Below, piece by piece: positions 26,859 through 35,327 of a stretch of DNA of 64,000 nt. The stretch comes from Synechococcus sp. PCC 7502 (GTDB lineage Bacteria > Cyanobacteriota > Cyanobacteriia > Pseudanabaenales > Pseudanabaenaceae). The position numbers and the translations under genes were made by a program. Below the pieces are notes generated by a model that saw only the letters and a list, made by a program, of their open reading frames with translations, searched no databases and was not told where the DNA came from. Location: contig NC_019702.1 of the NCBI RefSeq assembly GCF_000317085.1, positions 3,130,394-3,194,393 on the forward strand, given 5' to 3'. How positions within the stretch are numbered: the stretch's first letter is position 1; the number at the start of each line of letters is the position of its first letter.

Positions 26859-27539
26859 TTATTTATGCAATCGCAGCACATATCCTACACCTCTAACGGT
26901 TTGAATTAATCGCGTAGAATTCTCCATTTCCAGTTTTTGCCTCAGAGTCCGCACAAATACTTCAATTATATTTGAGTCACCATTAAAGTCGTACCCCCAT
27001 ACCTTTTCCAAAATCTGATCGCGAGTCATAACTTGGTGGGGGTGGATCAGAAGGTATTGCAATAAATCAAATTCTCTTACGGTTAATTCTATTAATTTGC
27101 CTGAACGCATGACCTCTCGGGTACGCCGATTCAAACTTAAGTCTTCAAAATGCAAGACATCAATTTCTTCATGTTTTGTGCGACGAATGTGTGAACGAAT
27201 TCTTGCTAATAGCTCCTCAATACTAAAGGGCTTAATCACATAATCATCCGCACCAGCGTCTAAGCCTACAACCCGATCCCTAATATCATCTCTAGCGGTC
27301 ACAATCAAAATTGGCATTTTATGTCCTGTTGCTCTTAGTCTACGACATATCTCTACTCCAGATAATCCAGGTATCATCCAGTCTAAAATTATTAAATCTG
27401 GCAGAAACTGACGAGCTTGAGTTAATCCATCTAAACCGTTATGTGCCATGACTACTTCGTATCCTTCACAACTTAACTCCATTTCGATAAATTGAGCTAG
27501 TTTAATATCATCTTCAACTAATAGAATTTTGGTTGACAT
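26859..27539 (-). CDS. Response regulator, OmpR/PhoB family
   Basis: This 226-residue protein has a receiver domain with VEDD, phospho-acceptor Asp in LIILDWMIPG (about 53), Thr in VTARDD and Lys in YVIKPFS. A winged-helix effector domain follows (ELTVREFDLLQYLLIHPHQV, then DSNIIEVFVRTLRQKLE, TVRGVGYVL). The kinase gene follows upstream (27630) on the same strand, so the pair is one two-component system similar to RppA/RppB or NrsRS of cyanobacteria. Its nearest downstream targets are the redox genes. Confidence 0.93.
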   Translation of the reverse strand: MSTKILLVEDDIKLAQFIEMELSCEGYEVVMAHNGLDGLTQARQFLPDLIILDWMIPGLSGVEICRRLRATGHKMPILIVTARDDIRDRVVGLDAGADDYVIKPFSIEELLARIRSHIRRTKHEEIDVLHFEDLSLNRRTREVMRSGKLIELTVREFDLLQYLLIHPHQVMTRDQILEKVWGYDFNGDSNIIEVFVRTLRQKLEMENSTRLIQTVRGVGYVLRLHK

Positions 27540-27629
27540 TTGCCTGATATTTTAATTGATATAAAGTTAGTTGTGTGTGAGATTTTCATTTAAATGATTA
27601 AGAAAAATATTTAAGATAATTTCCACCAC

Positions 27630-28493
27630 TTAACTAGCTACTGCTTTGAGTTTTATTTTAAAGATGCTACCAAGACCAACTTGAGATTGAATGTTCAAAT
27701 TTCCTTCCATGCCTTCAACTAATACCTTGGCAATCGCTAAACCCAATCCACTTCCTCCTGTAGCCCGACTGCGAGAAGGGTCAACTCGATAAAAAGGATT
27801 AAAAATATGGGGTTGATCTTGAACTGGAATGCCACATCCTTGATCACAGACATAAATATAAGCATTACTGTGGGTTTTTTCTAGGCTAATCGTCACGATC
27901 CGATCAGAGTATTTAATCGCATTATCAATTAACTGAATCAAAGCTTTTTTAAGTCTTTCAGCATCAGCTAATACAGTAATATTTAATTCCTTTGTTTCTA
28001 CAACTATTCTTTTTTGATCTTCCTTTTTAAAAGTTGCAATCACTTCTAAAATTAAAGTGTTTATTGTTACTGAACCTAGTAAAGAAGAGATATATTCCTG
28101 ATCTAATCTGGCTAAGTCCAAAGATTTTTGTAATAAATCAATAGTACGTTTCATTTCAGATGTTGCCATTTCAAGGGCATTTTTTTGCATATCAGTAAGG
28201 TTATGACTACGGCGGACTATGCTCTGCATATAACCATAACTTATAGTTAAAGGAGTACGCAACTCGTGGGAAAAGTTACTAATTAACTGTCTTTGTTGAG
28301 CTTGAATATCCGATAAACTAATCATTTGGTTCTCCATTGAAGTTATTGACAGTCGCCATTTTCTATGATTTCTAATATCTCTAAGTTTAAATCTTCTAAT
28401 AGGAATATACGAAAATTGCTTAATGATCGCTAAAACTCCCATTACAGCTATACTCACCAATACAAATTCAGAAAGATGCCAAACTAATCGCAT
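27630..28493 (-). CDS. Sensor histidine kinase (HisKA/HATPase)
   Basis: This 287-residue protein has one N-terminal transmembrane helix (about 9-25), then a dimerisation domain with the phospho-accepting His in SNFSHELRTPLTISYGY and an ATPase domain: N-box IQLIDNAIKYSD, G1 CDQGCGIP, F box FNPFYR, G2 GGSGLGLAIAK. It lacks a large periplasmic sensor domain, so any input must come through the membrane helix or a partner. It is 90 bp upstream of the response-regulator gene and probably in one transcript with it. Confidence 0.92.
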   Translation of the reverse strand: MRLVWHLSEFVLVSIAVMGVLAIIKQFSYIPIRRFKLRDIRNHRKWRLSITSMENQMISLSDIQAQQRQLISNFSHELRTPLTISYGYMQSIVRRSHNLTDMQKNALEMATSEMKRTIDLLQKSLDLARLDQEYISSLLGSVTINTLILEVIATFKKEDQKRIVVETKELNITVLADAERLKKALIQLIDNAIKYSDRIVTISLEKTHSNAYIYVCDQGCGIPVQDQPHIFNPFYRVDPSRSRATGGSGLGLAIAKVLVEGMEGNLNIQSQVGLGSIFKIKLKAVAS

Positions 28494-28625
28494 AATGTTT
28501 AAATTTTAAATATTAAAAAAATTGGAAGAATATATTAATAATCATTACGTCTATTCATCAATTCATTATGATTTACCTTTAAGTAATTAATTAGTAAAGA
28601 CTGAACATTAGCTGAAGATATTTTT

Positions 28626-30335
28626 ATGAATTACTTATACAATCTTTATTTTTCTATCATAGAGTTAATCAAATTTTGGCTAAAGTTTCTAAAAAAACAA
28701 GTTAAATCCACACGGCAGCCCCAAAAACAATTAATAAAAGGAAAGCGAACTTTAGAAGTTTTATCTTCCCTCAGTTATCGTACGGGTGAACTATCAGACT
28801 ATCTCCAGTTAATTGCCAATAGTGTTAGTGAATTGCTATCTGTGGACTGGGTGGCGGTAACTTTATGTCGTGATGGATTTGAGAGGGTTTTAGCCAGCTC
28901 AATCGGTGGCAATGATCCAGATCAGTTACTTAATCTCCACGGTACCCTCACTGGCAGTGTAATTAATGCTGGATGCTGTTTGTTTGTTGAAGATACAAGA
29001 ACTAACTCAAAATATGGTCAGCCCCCTGACGGTTACCTTGCTTACATTGGTTCACCTCTAAAAATTCCTACGGGAGAAATTATTGGGACAGTCTGCGCCT
29101 TTTATCATCATCCCCGCAAATTTAGTGTAGAAGATATGAAGTTGGTGGAAATTTTTGCCGAACGTGCCGCAACTGCGATCGACAACTACAACCTCTATCA
29201 GGCACAACAGGAAATGAATAAGGCACTGCAATTAAAAATTAGGGACTGCCAAGAGGTGGAGCTATCCCTCCGTAACAGTGAAGAGCAACTGCGACAAATA
29301 GCGGAAAACCTAAAACCGGTAGTATGGATGTATTCTCGAAATCACGAGCCGATATATATAAGTCCCATGTTTGAGAAGGTTTGGGGCATACCCACCGAGC
29401 AGTGGTATCACGATGGAGCAATATGCCTAAAAGCTGTCCACCCAGAGGATCGAGACTTTGTGTCTCTGGCTTTTACTAATGTATTCACTGCTGACACTAC
29501 CTATGATCTTGAATATCGAATCATTCGCCCAGATGGGGAAATCAGGATTATCCACGATCAAGCATTTCCGATAGTTGATGAAACAGGCTCAATTTATCGT
29601 GTTGCTGGTATTGCTGAGGATATTACCGAAAGACAACAAGAACAACAGCGTACCATTAAAGCAATGGAAAGATTGTCAGAAATCGGTGAACTGGCGACGA
29701 GAATTGTCCATGAAGTGCGTAATCCTTTAACCACGGTTTTAATGGGATTAAATTACTTTGAACGGATGGAACTGTCAGAAAATGCTCAAAAAAGATTAAC
29801 TTTGGCTTTAGATGAGGCAGAACGGTTGAAGCGACTTTTGAATGAAATTTTGACCTATGCCAGACATGAGGTTATTCAGCCTGAACCCCTTGATCTAAAT
29901 CAGTTAACTCTAAATCTAGTTAATAATACTTCTAACTCTCAATTGGCGATCGGCAAATACATATCTTTTATGCCTTTGTCTCAGCCTTTGGTTATTGTTG
30001 CAGATATGAATAAGTTAAAACAGGTAATCATCAATTTATTGCAAAATGCCTGTGAAGCAGTAACAGAAAATGGCAAAATCTTGGTAAAAATTATGGCTCT
30101 AACTGACTCCTATCAGGTTTGTTTGCAAATTGAAAATAACGGCGCACCCATACCATCGGAAGTTTTACCAAAATTAACAAAACCCTTTTTTACAACTAAA
30201 CCTTCTGGCACTGGACTAGGACTAGCGATCGTTAAAAAGATTGTTGAAGCTCATGACGGCAAATTAGAAATTGAGTCCTCGGCGATCAATGGTACTGTGG
30301 TTAGAGTGATTCTTCCATTAAATCTAAAGGAATAG
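28626..30335 (+). CDS. Cytoplasmic hybrid-input histidine kinase (GAF-PAS-HisKA-HATPase)
   Basis: This 569-residue protein has no firm transmembrane helix. A GAF domain lies at about 45-185 (SLSYRTGELSDYLQLIANSV, AYIGSPLKIPTGEIIGTVCA), a coiled coil at about 190-225, and a PAS domain at about 226-335 (GIAEDITER end). HisKA has HEVRNPLTTVLMG, and the HATPase domain has N-box IINLLQNACEAV and G2 PSGTGLGLAIVKKI. The GAF domain lacks an obvious Cys for a bilin chromophore. It is divergent from the OmpR-type kinase gene (132 bp between starts), so both may share a promoter region. No response regulator gene is adjacent. Confidence 0.92.
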   Translation: MNYLYNLYFSIIELIKFWLKFLKKQVKSTRQPQKQLIKGKRTLEVLSSLSYRTGELSDYLQLIANSVSELLSVDWVAVTLCRDGFERVLASSIGGNDPDQLLNLHGTLTGSVINAGCCLFVEDTRTNSKYGQPPDGYLAYIGSPLKIPTGEIIGTVCAFYHHPRKFSVEDMKLVEIFAERAATAIDNYNLYQAQQEMNKALQLKIRDCQEVELSLRNSEEQLRQIAENLKPVVWMYSRNHEPIYISPMFEKVWGIPTEQWYHDGAICLKAVHPEDRDFVSLAFTNVFTADTTYDLEYRIIRPDGEIRIIHDQAFPIVDETGSIYRVAGIAEDITERQQEQQRTIKAMERLSEIGELATRIVHEVRNPLTTVLMGLNYFERMELSENAQKRLTLALDEAERLKRLLNEILTYARHEVIQPEPLDLNQLTLNLVNNTSNSQLAIGKYISFMPLSQPLVIVADMNKLKQVIINLLQNACEAVTENGKILVKIMALTDSYQVCLQIENNGAPIPSEVLPKLTKPFFTTKPSGTGLGLAIVKKIVEAHDGKLEIESSAINGTVVRVILPLNLKE

Positions 30336-31527
30336 ATCATCAATTCAAGGGTGAAATTCAACGTGTCCGGCCCAAGATTGCCATAATCTGCAAATTCCTA
30401 ACTTCTCAGCTTCGGAACTAATACCAAACTTTAAATACGAGCTACAGATAAAGCCTCTAAAATATAATCCCACCCAACAATCGAAGCAATTACCTCCTGA
30501 GTCATAACTTCTAACCTTTCCCGCATTAATGCACGCAACTGGTCAAGATCTTTTGGCAGTTTCCACCTCAACCCTAATTTGAAATGCTGCCACACTCTTT
30601 CAATGGGATTAGTCTCAGGTGCATGGGCAGGCTGAAATAGCAAAATAATATTTTTAGGAATCTTTAACCGTTTTGCTCTGTGTGCTCCTGCTTGATCCAC
30701 TTGCATAACGATGATGTCACCTTGAAAATATGCGCTTACTAAGTTCAGAAATACTTGGAAGCATTCACTATTAAGGTGAGTAAATTCATAGAAAAAGCTT
30801 TCCCCTGTTGATGGTTCTACAATTCGATAGAGGTAAGTTGCCTTAAACTGCCACTGAACTTTACCTTTGGGTTTGACTCCTCTTGCTGTGATCTTCCTTC
30901 CACTAATTGTCTTTAACCCAATTCGTGTTTCATCTTGACAAAAGAATCTCACTTTGCCATTTAGTCCGATTATATTAATGCCGAACCAAGCAATCATGCT
31001 TATAATACTGGCAAGGTTTTTTTATATGCTTCTACTTGCTCTTCTGACTTTCCTGCACTGACTGGACGTGTCACTTTCGGTCTGGCTTTCAGCCGATATC
31101 GGACTAGATGATGCACAGTTTTATAGTTTGATTTGATTCCTAATTGGTTCTCTAACCATTGGCAGATCTGCCCATAACTTTCAAAGCCTTCTGCTTCTTC
31201 CAGCTTTTTTATCAATGCTTTCTGCGCCCATTGTGGAATACTCTGTTTTCGCCCTGTTCTAGGTTTAGTCCTACTATTCCCCCTTTGCGATAATTCCCTA
31301 ACCAATCTTGCAATGTAACTCGATGCCGTCCCAGTATTGTCGATGCTGTCTGGATTGTGCTTGCTTGTTTTGTTTTTAACAGATACAGCATCTGAATTCT
31401 TTCTTTATCTGATGCGGTCTTTTGCACTCTCAGCATATGTTTTAGCTCTTCTTCACTTTCGCTGATCTCTAATTTGTATAGAGCCTGTTTCATATCTATT
31501 ATGAGCAAGATGTATGATACTTAGAAA

Positions 31528-31839
31528 ATGCTAAATCCATACTCAAGTAGCCTAACAGATAAAGAATGGGAAATTATAGAACCATTGCTCCCAAAGAAAA
31601 AGCAAACTAGACCGCCAACATGGACAAAAAGACAAATTTTAGACGGCATACTCTACCAACTCAAAAACGGTTGTAATTGGCGAGATATGCCCCGAGACTT
31701 ACCACCATTCTCTACAGTGTATCGATACTACAAGGAGTGGAAAGATACAGGTACATTTACTGCGATTATGGAAGCTTTGCATTCAACAGCCCGTGAACAG
31801 TCAAAAAAAATCAAAATGGACAACTTTAATCATCATTGA
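31528..31839 (+). CDS. IS5-family transposase ORF1 (DUF4096), copy 3
   Basis: It is a full-length, 103-residue ORF1 with LTDKEWEIIEPLLP and GCNWRDMPRDLP. An A8 run at 31803-31810 lies in the overlap with ORF2. ORF2 is in the +1 frame, so loss of one A in the message, or an equivalent ribosome shift, would fuse both. Confidence 0.92.
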   Translation: MLNPYSSSLTDKEWEIIEPLLPKKKQTRPPTWTKRQILDGILYQLKNGCNWRDMPRDLPPFSTVYRYYKEWKDTGTFTAIMEALHSTAREQSKKIKMDNFNHH

Positions 31840-32377
31840 CTCACAAGCAGTGAAAAATACTTGTAATGCAAGTATAGAATCCAAGGGCTTCTGCTCCTAC
31901 AAAGCAACTAACGGGATCAAAAGACATTTAGCCGTTGACATACTGGGATTTCCTTTTTTCACCTATTTAACAAGAGCAAATGTATCAGATGACCAAGGAC
32001 TGATTGAGATGTTAACGTTTAACATTGATTACTTCAAATCGAAGCCAGATGACATTACCCTAACTACGATATTGCTGGATAGTGGTTATCATATCGAAAA
32101 ATTGACGACTGATTTACAGAAGGTTTATCCTGAGATTATGACTAAGATTAGGTTTGAAATTTCTCCTAAGGTATCAAAGCAACAGAAGGCAGAAAAAGGT
32201 CTGTCTGGGTTTGTAGTTGTGCCGACAAGGTGGGTAATTGAAAGGTCAAATGCTTGGGTTGAAAGATGCAAAATCTTAGTTAAGAACTTTGAGAGAACTC
32301 TCGTTAATGCTACAGCTAAACTCAATCTTTGCTTTATTCGTTTGATGCTAAAAAGAATTGCTACTCATGAGATATGA
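31793..32377 (+). CDS. IS5-family transposase ORF2 (DDE), copy 3
   Basis: This 194-residue protein starts at GTG 31793 within ORF1. The DDE positions are IIDSQAVKNT, ILLDSGYHIE and RWVIERSNAWVERCK. It is unbroken and, with copy 4, the best candidate for an active source of transposase in the window. Confidence 0.93.
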   Translation: MNSQKKSKWTTLIIIDSQAVKNTCNASIESKGFCSYKATNGIKRHLAVDILGFPFFTYLTRANVSDDQGLIEMLTFNIDYFKSKPDDITLTTILLDSGYHIEKLTTDLQKVYPEIMTKIRFEISPKVSKQQKAEKGLSGFVVVPTRWVIERSNAWVERCKILVKNFERTLVNATAKLNLCFIRLMLKRIATHEI

Positions 32378-32534
32378 AACAGGCTCTATACTCCTGCCAT
32401 TTTTTTCTTTGAACTCGGTTTATATATTTATACCATCTGTAGCCTATACTCTTCGATTTGGTATAACTATGGATTACCTCAGAATCATCTCTGGATTATC
32501 TATGGATTACCAGATCAATTGCTGTGTATTCTGC

Positions 32535-32738
32535 CTAAGCATCTGCCATAGCATGATCCTTATTTGCTAGATATTCCATTGCTCGTAATGCAAGTGGCGA
32601 GGGTTGTACTTTGCCATTTTCCCAACGATTCACTGCGGATACGGTAACTCCCAATTGCACTGCAAACTGTTCTTGGGTCATTCCCAAGCGATAGCGAAGT
32701 TCTTTAATAAGTTTTGCTGATTGATGTGAAGTAACCAT
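32535..32738 (-). CDS. XRE-type helix-turn-helix regulator (antitoxin-like)
   Basis: This 67-residue protein has a complete HTH_3 domain: LIKELRYRLGMTQEQFAVQL, GVTVSAVNRWENGKVQPSPL, ALRAMEYLA. The ATG at 32738 is chosen because a longer start at 32750 would place the first codons within a palindrome that looks like its operator. It is divergent from a DUF2188 gene. Such pairs often form small addiction-like modules. The C-terminus (NKDHAMADA) is short. Confidence 0.82.
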   Translation of the reverse strand: MVTSHQSAKLIKELRYRLGMTQEQFAVQLGVTVSAVNRWENGKVQPSPLALRAMEYLANKDHAMADA

Positions 32739-32744
32739 GTCCCC

Positions 32745-32759
32745 ATACACCTAGTGTAT
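32745..32759. promoter_or_regulatory. Palindromic operator candidate for the XRE/DUF2188 pair
   Basis: ATACAC (32745-32750) and GTGTAT (32754-32759) form a perfect 6-bp inverted repeat around CTA. It sits 7 bp upstream of the XRE start codon in the divergent promoter region, where an autoregulating HTH protein would bind. A promoter-like ATGCTAAGATTTATT stretch for the other gene follows. Confidence 0.5.
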
Positions 32760-32816
32760 TATGCTAAGATTTATTAAATATACTATTAAATGTAAGTGTT
32801 AAATAGGAGATCAATT

Positions 32817-33005
32817 ATGGAAAGGAATCATATCCACGTTATCCCACAGGGTGATAAGTGGGCATTGAAAGAAGAGAATAATTTAGAGCCGATTAGTTTG
32901 CATGGTTCTCAAGATGAAGCGATCGCAGCAGGAAAACCTATTGCTCAATTACACAAGACAGAATTGGTAATTCATCGCCCTAATGAACAAATTCGTGAGG
33001 CTTAG
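32817..33005 (+). CDS. DUF2188-domain protein
   Basis: The 62 residues MERNHIHVIPQGDKWALKEE, GSQDEAIAAGKPIAQLHKTE, LVIHRPNEQIREA match DUF2188. The ATG at 32817 is chosen because AGGAGA (32805-32810) lies 6 nt upstream; an in-frame TTG at 32796 has no such site. Its function is unknown, and it is paired divergently with an XRE regulator. Confidence 0.8.
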   Translation: MERNHIHVIPQGDKWALKEENNLEPISLHGSQDEAIAAGKPIAQLHKTELVIHRPNEQIREA

Positions 33006-33092
33006 TCCTATGGTAACGATCCAGTTGCCTCTGTGGGGTAAGTTTAATTAGATTTCTTGAGAGCGATTACCTACGGTATGCGTCCGCCGCAA

Positions 33093-33377
33093 CTATTTAA
33101 CAGTGACACTCAGCTTTAAGCCTAGCTTATCCAAATATGTAGTCAAGTCATAAATAGCCTGACTGCGCTCTCCCTTAAAAGCTCTCGGTAAACCTAAATC
33201 CTTTGACTCTCCCAATGCGGTAACAACATCCTCAAGAGCAGAACATAATAATTCAGGCTCAGGGGCTTCTTCTTCTAAAATTGCCGTGATATATCCTGCT
33301 GCTTCTTCGGGGTCTTTGAGGGAAGCAATTAAATATTCTTGATAACTTTTACTTGTCTGTACTTTTACGCTTTGCAT
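33093..33377 (-). CDS. Antitoxin candidate of a HigBA-like module
   Basis: It is 94 residues from MQSVKVQTSKSYQEYLIASL; the ATG at 33377 is preferred to an upstream GTG at 33440. It starts 29 bp inside the toxin gene, the order toxin then antitoxin that characterises higBA-type loci. The sequence EEAAGYITAILEEEAPEPEL, ALEDVVTALGESKDLGLPRA and LDKLGLKLSVTVK resembles HigA-like antidotes of the COG3636 type, but a clear helix-turn-helix is not evident, so classification rests on position and length. Confidence 0.65.
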   Translation of the reverse strand: MQSVKVQTSKSYQEYLIASLKDPEEAAGYITAILEEEAPEPELLCSALEDVVTALGESKDLGLPRAFKGERSQAIYDLTTYLDKLGLKLSVTVK

Positions 33378-33693
33378 AGTCTCTCCAGTAAGCCTTTGCC
33401 GTCTTGATATCCCGATCTTGAGAACTCTTATCTCCACCACACAATAACAGTATAACCTTTGTTCCTATTTGCCCGAAATAGATGCGGTAGCCAGCACCAT
33501 AGTCAATTCTTAGTTCAAATACTCCTTCGTCAATAAATTTACAGTCTCCTATATTTCCTAGGGCAACTCTTGCTAAACGAGCTTTGATTTTTAGTCTCGC
33601 TCTTGCATCTCGAAGCTGATTGAGCCAATTCTCAAAGGGTAATTCACCATTTTGATCTTGGTATATTTCTATATCTCTGGGCTGTGGCTCCAT
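33349..33693 (-). CDS. HigB/RelE-type toxin (phage Gp49-like, COG3657)
   Basis: The 114 residues include IEIYQDQNGELPFENWLNQL, LKIKARLARVALGNIGDCKF, FELRIDYGAGYRIYFGQIG, VILLLCGGDKSSQDRDIKTA. This is the addiction-module killer pattern, an mRNA-cleaving toxin of the RelE fold. The Arg in YRIYF and the Lys/Asp-rich end are the likely active-site region. It overlaps the antitoxin gene by 29 bp. Confidence 0.85.
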   Translation of the reverse strand: MEPQPRDIEIYQDQNGELPFENWLNQLRDARARLKIKARLARVALGNIGDCKFIDEGVFELRIDYGAGYRIYFGQIGTKVILLLCGGDKSSQDRDIKTAKAYWRDYAKRKSTDK

Positions 33694-33699
33694 ACAAAT

Positions 33700-34131
33700 C
33701 TAAAACTTGCGTAGGCGATGAATGACATTTGTAACTACGCCACATACTTTAAAGTCAGAGTCTTTTTGCACACGCAAAGGTTCATAATCATCATTCTCAG
33801 CAAGTAGTATTATTTCGCCGTTCCTATGAAATAGTCGTTTTACAGTGTATTCATTATCAATTGAGGCAATAACCACATCGCCATTCATGGCTTCCATGTC
33901 ACAATCCACAGATAACCAATCACCTGAATCTATACCAACATCTTCCATTGAATTACCCCTAACCCGCATGAAATAGGTATCGTTAGGATGGTTAATCAAT
34001 TGGTCAATATCAAACTCATCATCAAGATAGTCTTCAGTGGAAGAAGGAATACCAGCCGAGATTGGGCAACTAAATAAGCGGAATTTAGCTTTTTCTGAGC
34101 TATTTGGAGCTAAAATTGCGTCAATCTTCAT
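33700..34131 (-). CDS. UmuD-like S24 peptidase
   Basis: It is 143 residues from the ATG at 34131 (MKIDAILAPNS); an in-frame TTG at 34173 would give 157. Self-cleavage site is Ala-Gly in CPISAGIPSS; the catalytic Ser is in VRGNSMEDVGI and the Lys in EYTVKRLF. In other bacteria UmuD partners UmuC as translesion polymerase V. No umuC follows here; a HigBA-like pair begins 6 bp downstream. It may instead regulate a mobile element or the TA pair. Confidence 0.85.
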   Translation of the reverse strand: MKIDAILAPNSSEKAKFRLFSCPISAGIPSSTEDYLDDEFDIDQLINHPNDTYFMRVRGNSMEDVGIDSGDWLSVDCDMEAMNGDVVIASIDNEYTVKRLFHRNGEIILLAENDDYEPLRVQKDSDFKVCGVVTNVIHRLRKF

Positions 34132-34246
34132 ATGAGTCTTTAGCCATAAAAAAACTTCACATTTATTATCCAACGATTAAGCCCATATTCATCAAATTAT
34201 TTCTAATTGCTTAATTTATCGGCAATTTTGCCCATAAACCAATTCA

Positions 34247-34903
34247 TTAAACTGGGTGTAATTCTGGTAATCGAGGGCGGCTGTTTACGCTACCAGCATA
34301 ATTATCATAAAGTGTGCCAACATCATGACCTGTCATTTGCGCCACCATTACAGGGTTCATTCCCATATCAAGGGCATGGGATATGAGTGTGTGGCGGGTA
34401 TTGTAGGGCTTACGGTAGTCTATTCCTAATTTAGTCAAAATACTCTTCCATGCACGGTTACGGAAATTATTATCATCAATCGGCTTTCCATTAGGTGTTT
34501 TAAATACAAAGTCATCAGCCACAAAATTCTCTGGTCTTCGTTCTAGTATCATTTTTTGAAGCCTTGGCGTTAGGGCGATCACTCGATCTCGGTTAGTTTT
34601 GGTGGCTTTCCTAGTTCCCCTTACAAAGCTTTCACCGATCCATGCTATTGAGCAATCATCAGATAAATGCTTCCAGCGTAATCCAATCACCTCGCCTGTA
34701 CGACAACCTGTTCCAAATAAAAATTCTACATAATCAGCATAGGGTTTGTAGTAGCGATCGCCTCTAAAAGCAGTGATGATCATCGTAATTTCCTCTCTAG
34801 TAAAAGGCTTAGGCTTTTGTTGCGGTGGAACTTTAACTTTCCCTGCAACTTCTTCCCAAACATTTTTTTCATTGTTCCATTGCCAGCTTTTAGAAGATAT
34901 AGT
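34247..34903 (-). pseudogene. Phage-type tyrosine integrase, N-terminally truncated
   Basis: From 34783 the ORF reads a C-terminal catalytic domain with Arg in GCRTGEVIGL, R-H in PYNTRHTLISHALDMGMNP, GHDVGTLYDNYAGS (catalytic Tyr). Upstream, the same frame stays open for 40 codons (SSKSWQWNNEKNVWEEVAGK, VKVPPQQKPKPFTREEI) up to an in-frame TAG at 34904-34906, and no start codon is found. The N-terminal arm-binding and core-binding domains are missing. It lies about 420 bp from the 3' end of tRNA-Ala(CGC), which suggests an integration site. Confidence 0.8.
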
Positions 34904-34938
34904 CTAGGATGGTTATCGAGCAATATGGAAATTAAGTT

Positions 34939-35322
34939 ATGAGTGCCACGATTGAATACGTTATTTGTATAAATCTTCCGACTAAAGATAGAGGTTTACA
35001 ACCATTTTGTATAGCCAACTATGAGTTTGATCCTGAATTAACTAAAGACGAAAGATTCATTGTTAGTTTTGAGTTATTAGAATTTCAAACCATTGACCAC
35101 CCCTCAAGAGTCGAGAAAAAAGAAATAAAGAGGCAATTTACTTTTGAGTCCAAAGTTGAAAGAATTACCAAATATCTTATGAAAGACAAAGTTATGATAA
35201 TAATTCATATCTCTCCTATTGAAAATAATGAGTCATTAAATCAACTAACTCTCTCGTATGAGCCAAATCAATACCATAAAATGGCTAAAGTCCCTGAATG
35301 GCTGGACAAATTGAAATTTTGA
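34939..35322 (+). CDS. Hypothetical protein
   Basis: I do not recognise the family. It is 127 residues, with no signal peptide and a mostly beta-rich profile (IEYVICINLPTKDRG, CIANYEFDPELTKDERF, FELLEFQTIDHP), acidic and lysine-rich, ending in VPEWLDKLKF. It starts 35 bp after the truncated integrase frame in the opposite direction and stops 6 bp from the tRNA-Ala 3' end, so it is squeezed into an element boundary and may be accessory DNA. Confidence 0.55.
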   Translation: MSATIEYVICINLPTKDRGLQPFCIANYEFDPELTKDERFIVSFELLEFQTIDHPSRVEKKEIKRQFTFESKVERITKYLMKDKVMIIIHISPIENNESLNQLTLSYEPNQYHKMAKVPEWLDKLKF

Positions 35323-35327
35323 ACTTA

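Larger units (their letters stand above)
31481..32386 (+). mobile_element. IS5-family (IS427-like) element, copy 3, 906 bp, intact
   Basis: Inverted repeats GAGCCTGTTTCATAT at both ends, TATA flanks at 31477-31480 and 32387-32390. It lies inside the start of the IS630 transposase gene; deleting it with one TATA restores MAGVYKLEIS in frame. Both ORFs are open. It is the only copy in this window with its transposase on the plus strand. Confidence 0.95.
30431..32400 (-). pseudogene. IS630-family transposase, frameshifted and interrupted
   Basis: Pieces in order: ATG at 32400 giving MAGVYKLEISESEEELKHML once the IS5-type insertion is removed; helix-turn-helix part up to about 31300 (ILGRHRVTLQDWLGNYRKGG); then a frame change and RTGRKQSIPQWAQKALIKKL with RYRLKARPKVTRP (31000-31305); a second frame change near 31000; then the DDE domain (VRFFCQDETRIGLKT, VMQVDQAGAHRAK, QPAHAPETNPIERVWQHF) to 30431. 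All three acidic positions survive but the protein cannot be made as one chain. Confidence 0.85.
30421..32464 (-). mobile_element. IS630-family element, decayed, split by an IS5-type insertion
   Basis: The end at 30421-30450 (ATACCAAACT) and the end at 32434-32464 read inward as imperfect inverted repeats that share ATACCAAA at the tip and CTACAGAT at the inner end. Without the nested IS5-type element and one TATA the length is about 1134 bp, usual for IS630. The transposase ORF is broken at two or more places. TA target flanks cannot be fixed to the base. Confidence 0.75.

Noticed and set aside
28626-30335. Phytochrome-like chromophore site in the GAF kinase
   Set aside because: No Cys in the DXCF or PHY-type positions and no PHY domain, so the GAF domain is treated as a general sensor.
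32434-32534. Riboswitch or small RNA between the IS630 right end and the XRE gene
   Set aside because: The sequence is the IS630 inverted repeat followed by a short AT-rich spacer with GGATTA repeats; no known fold.
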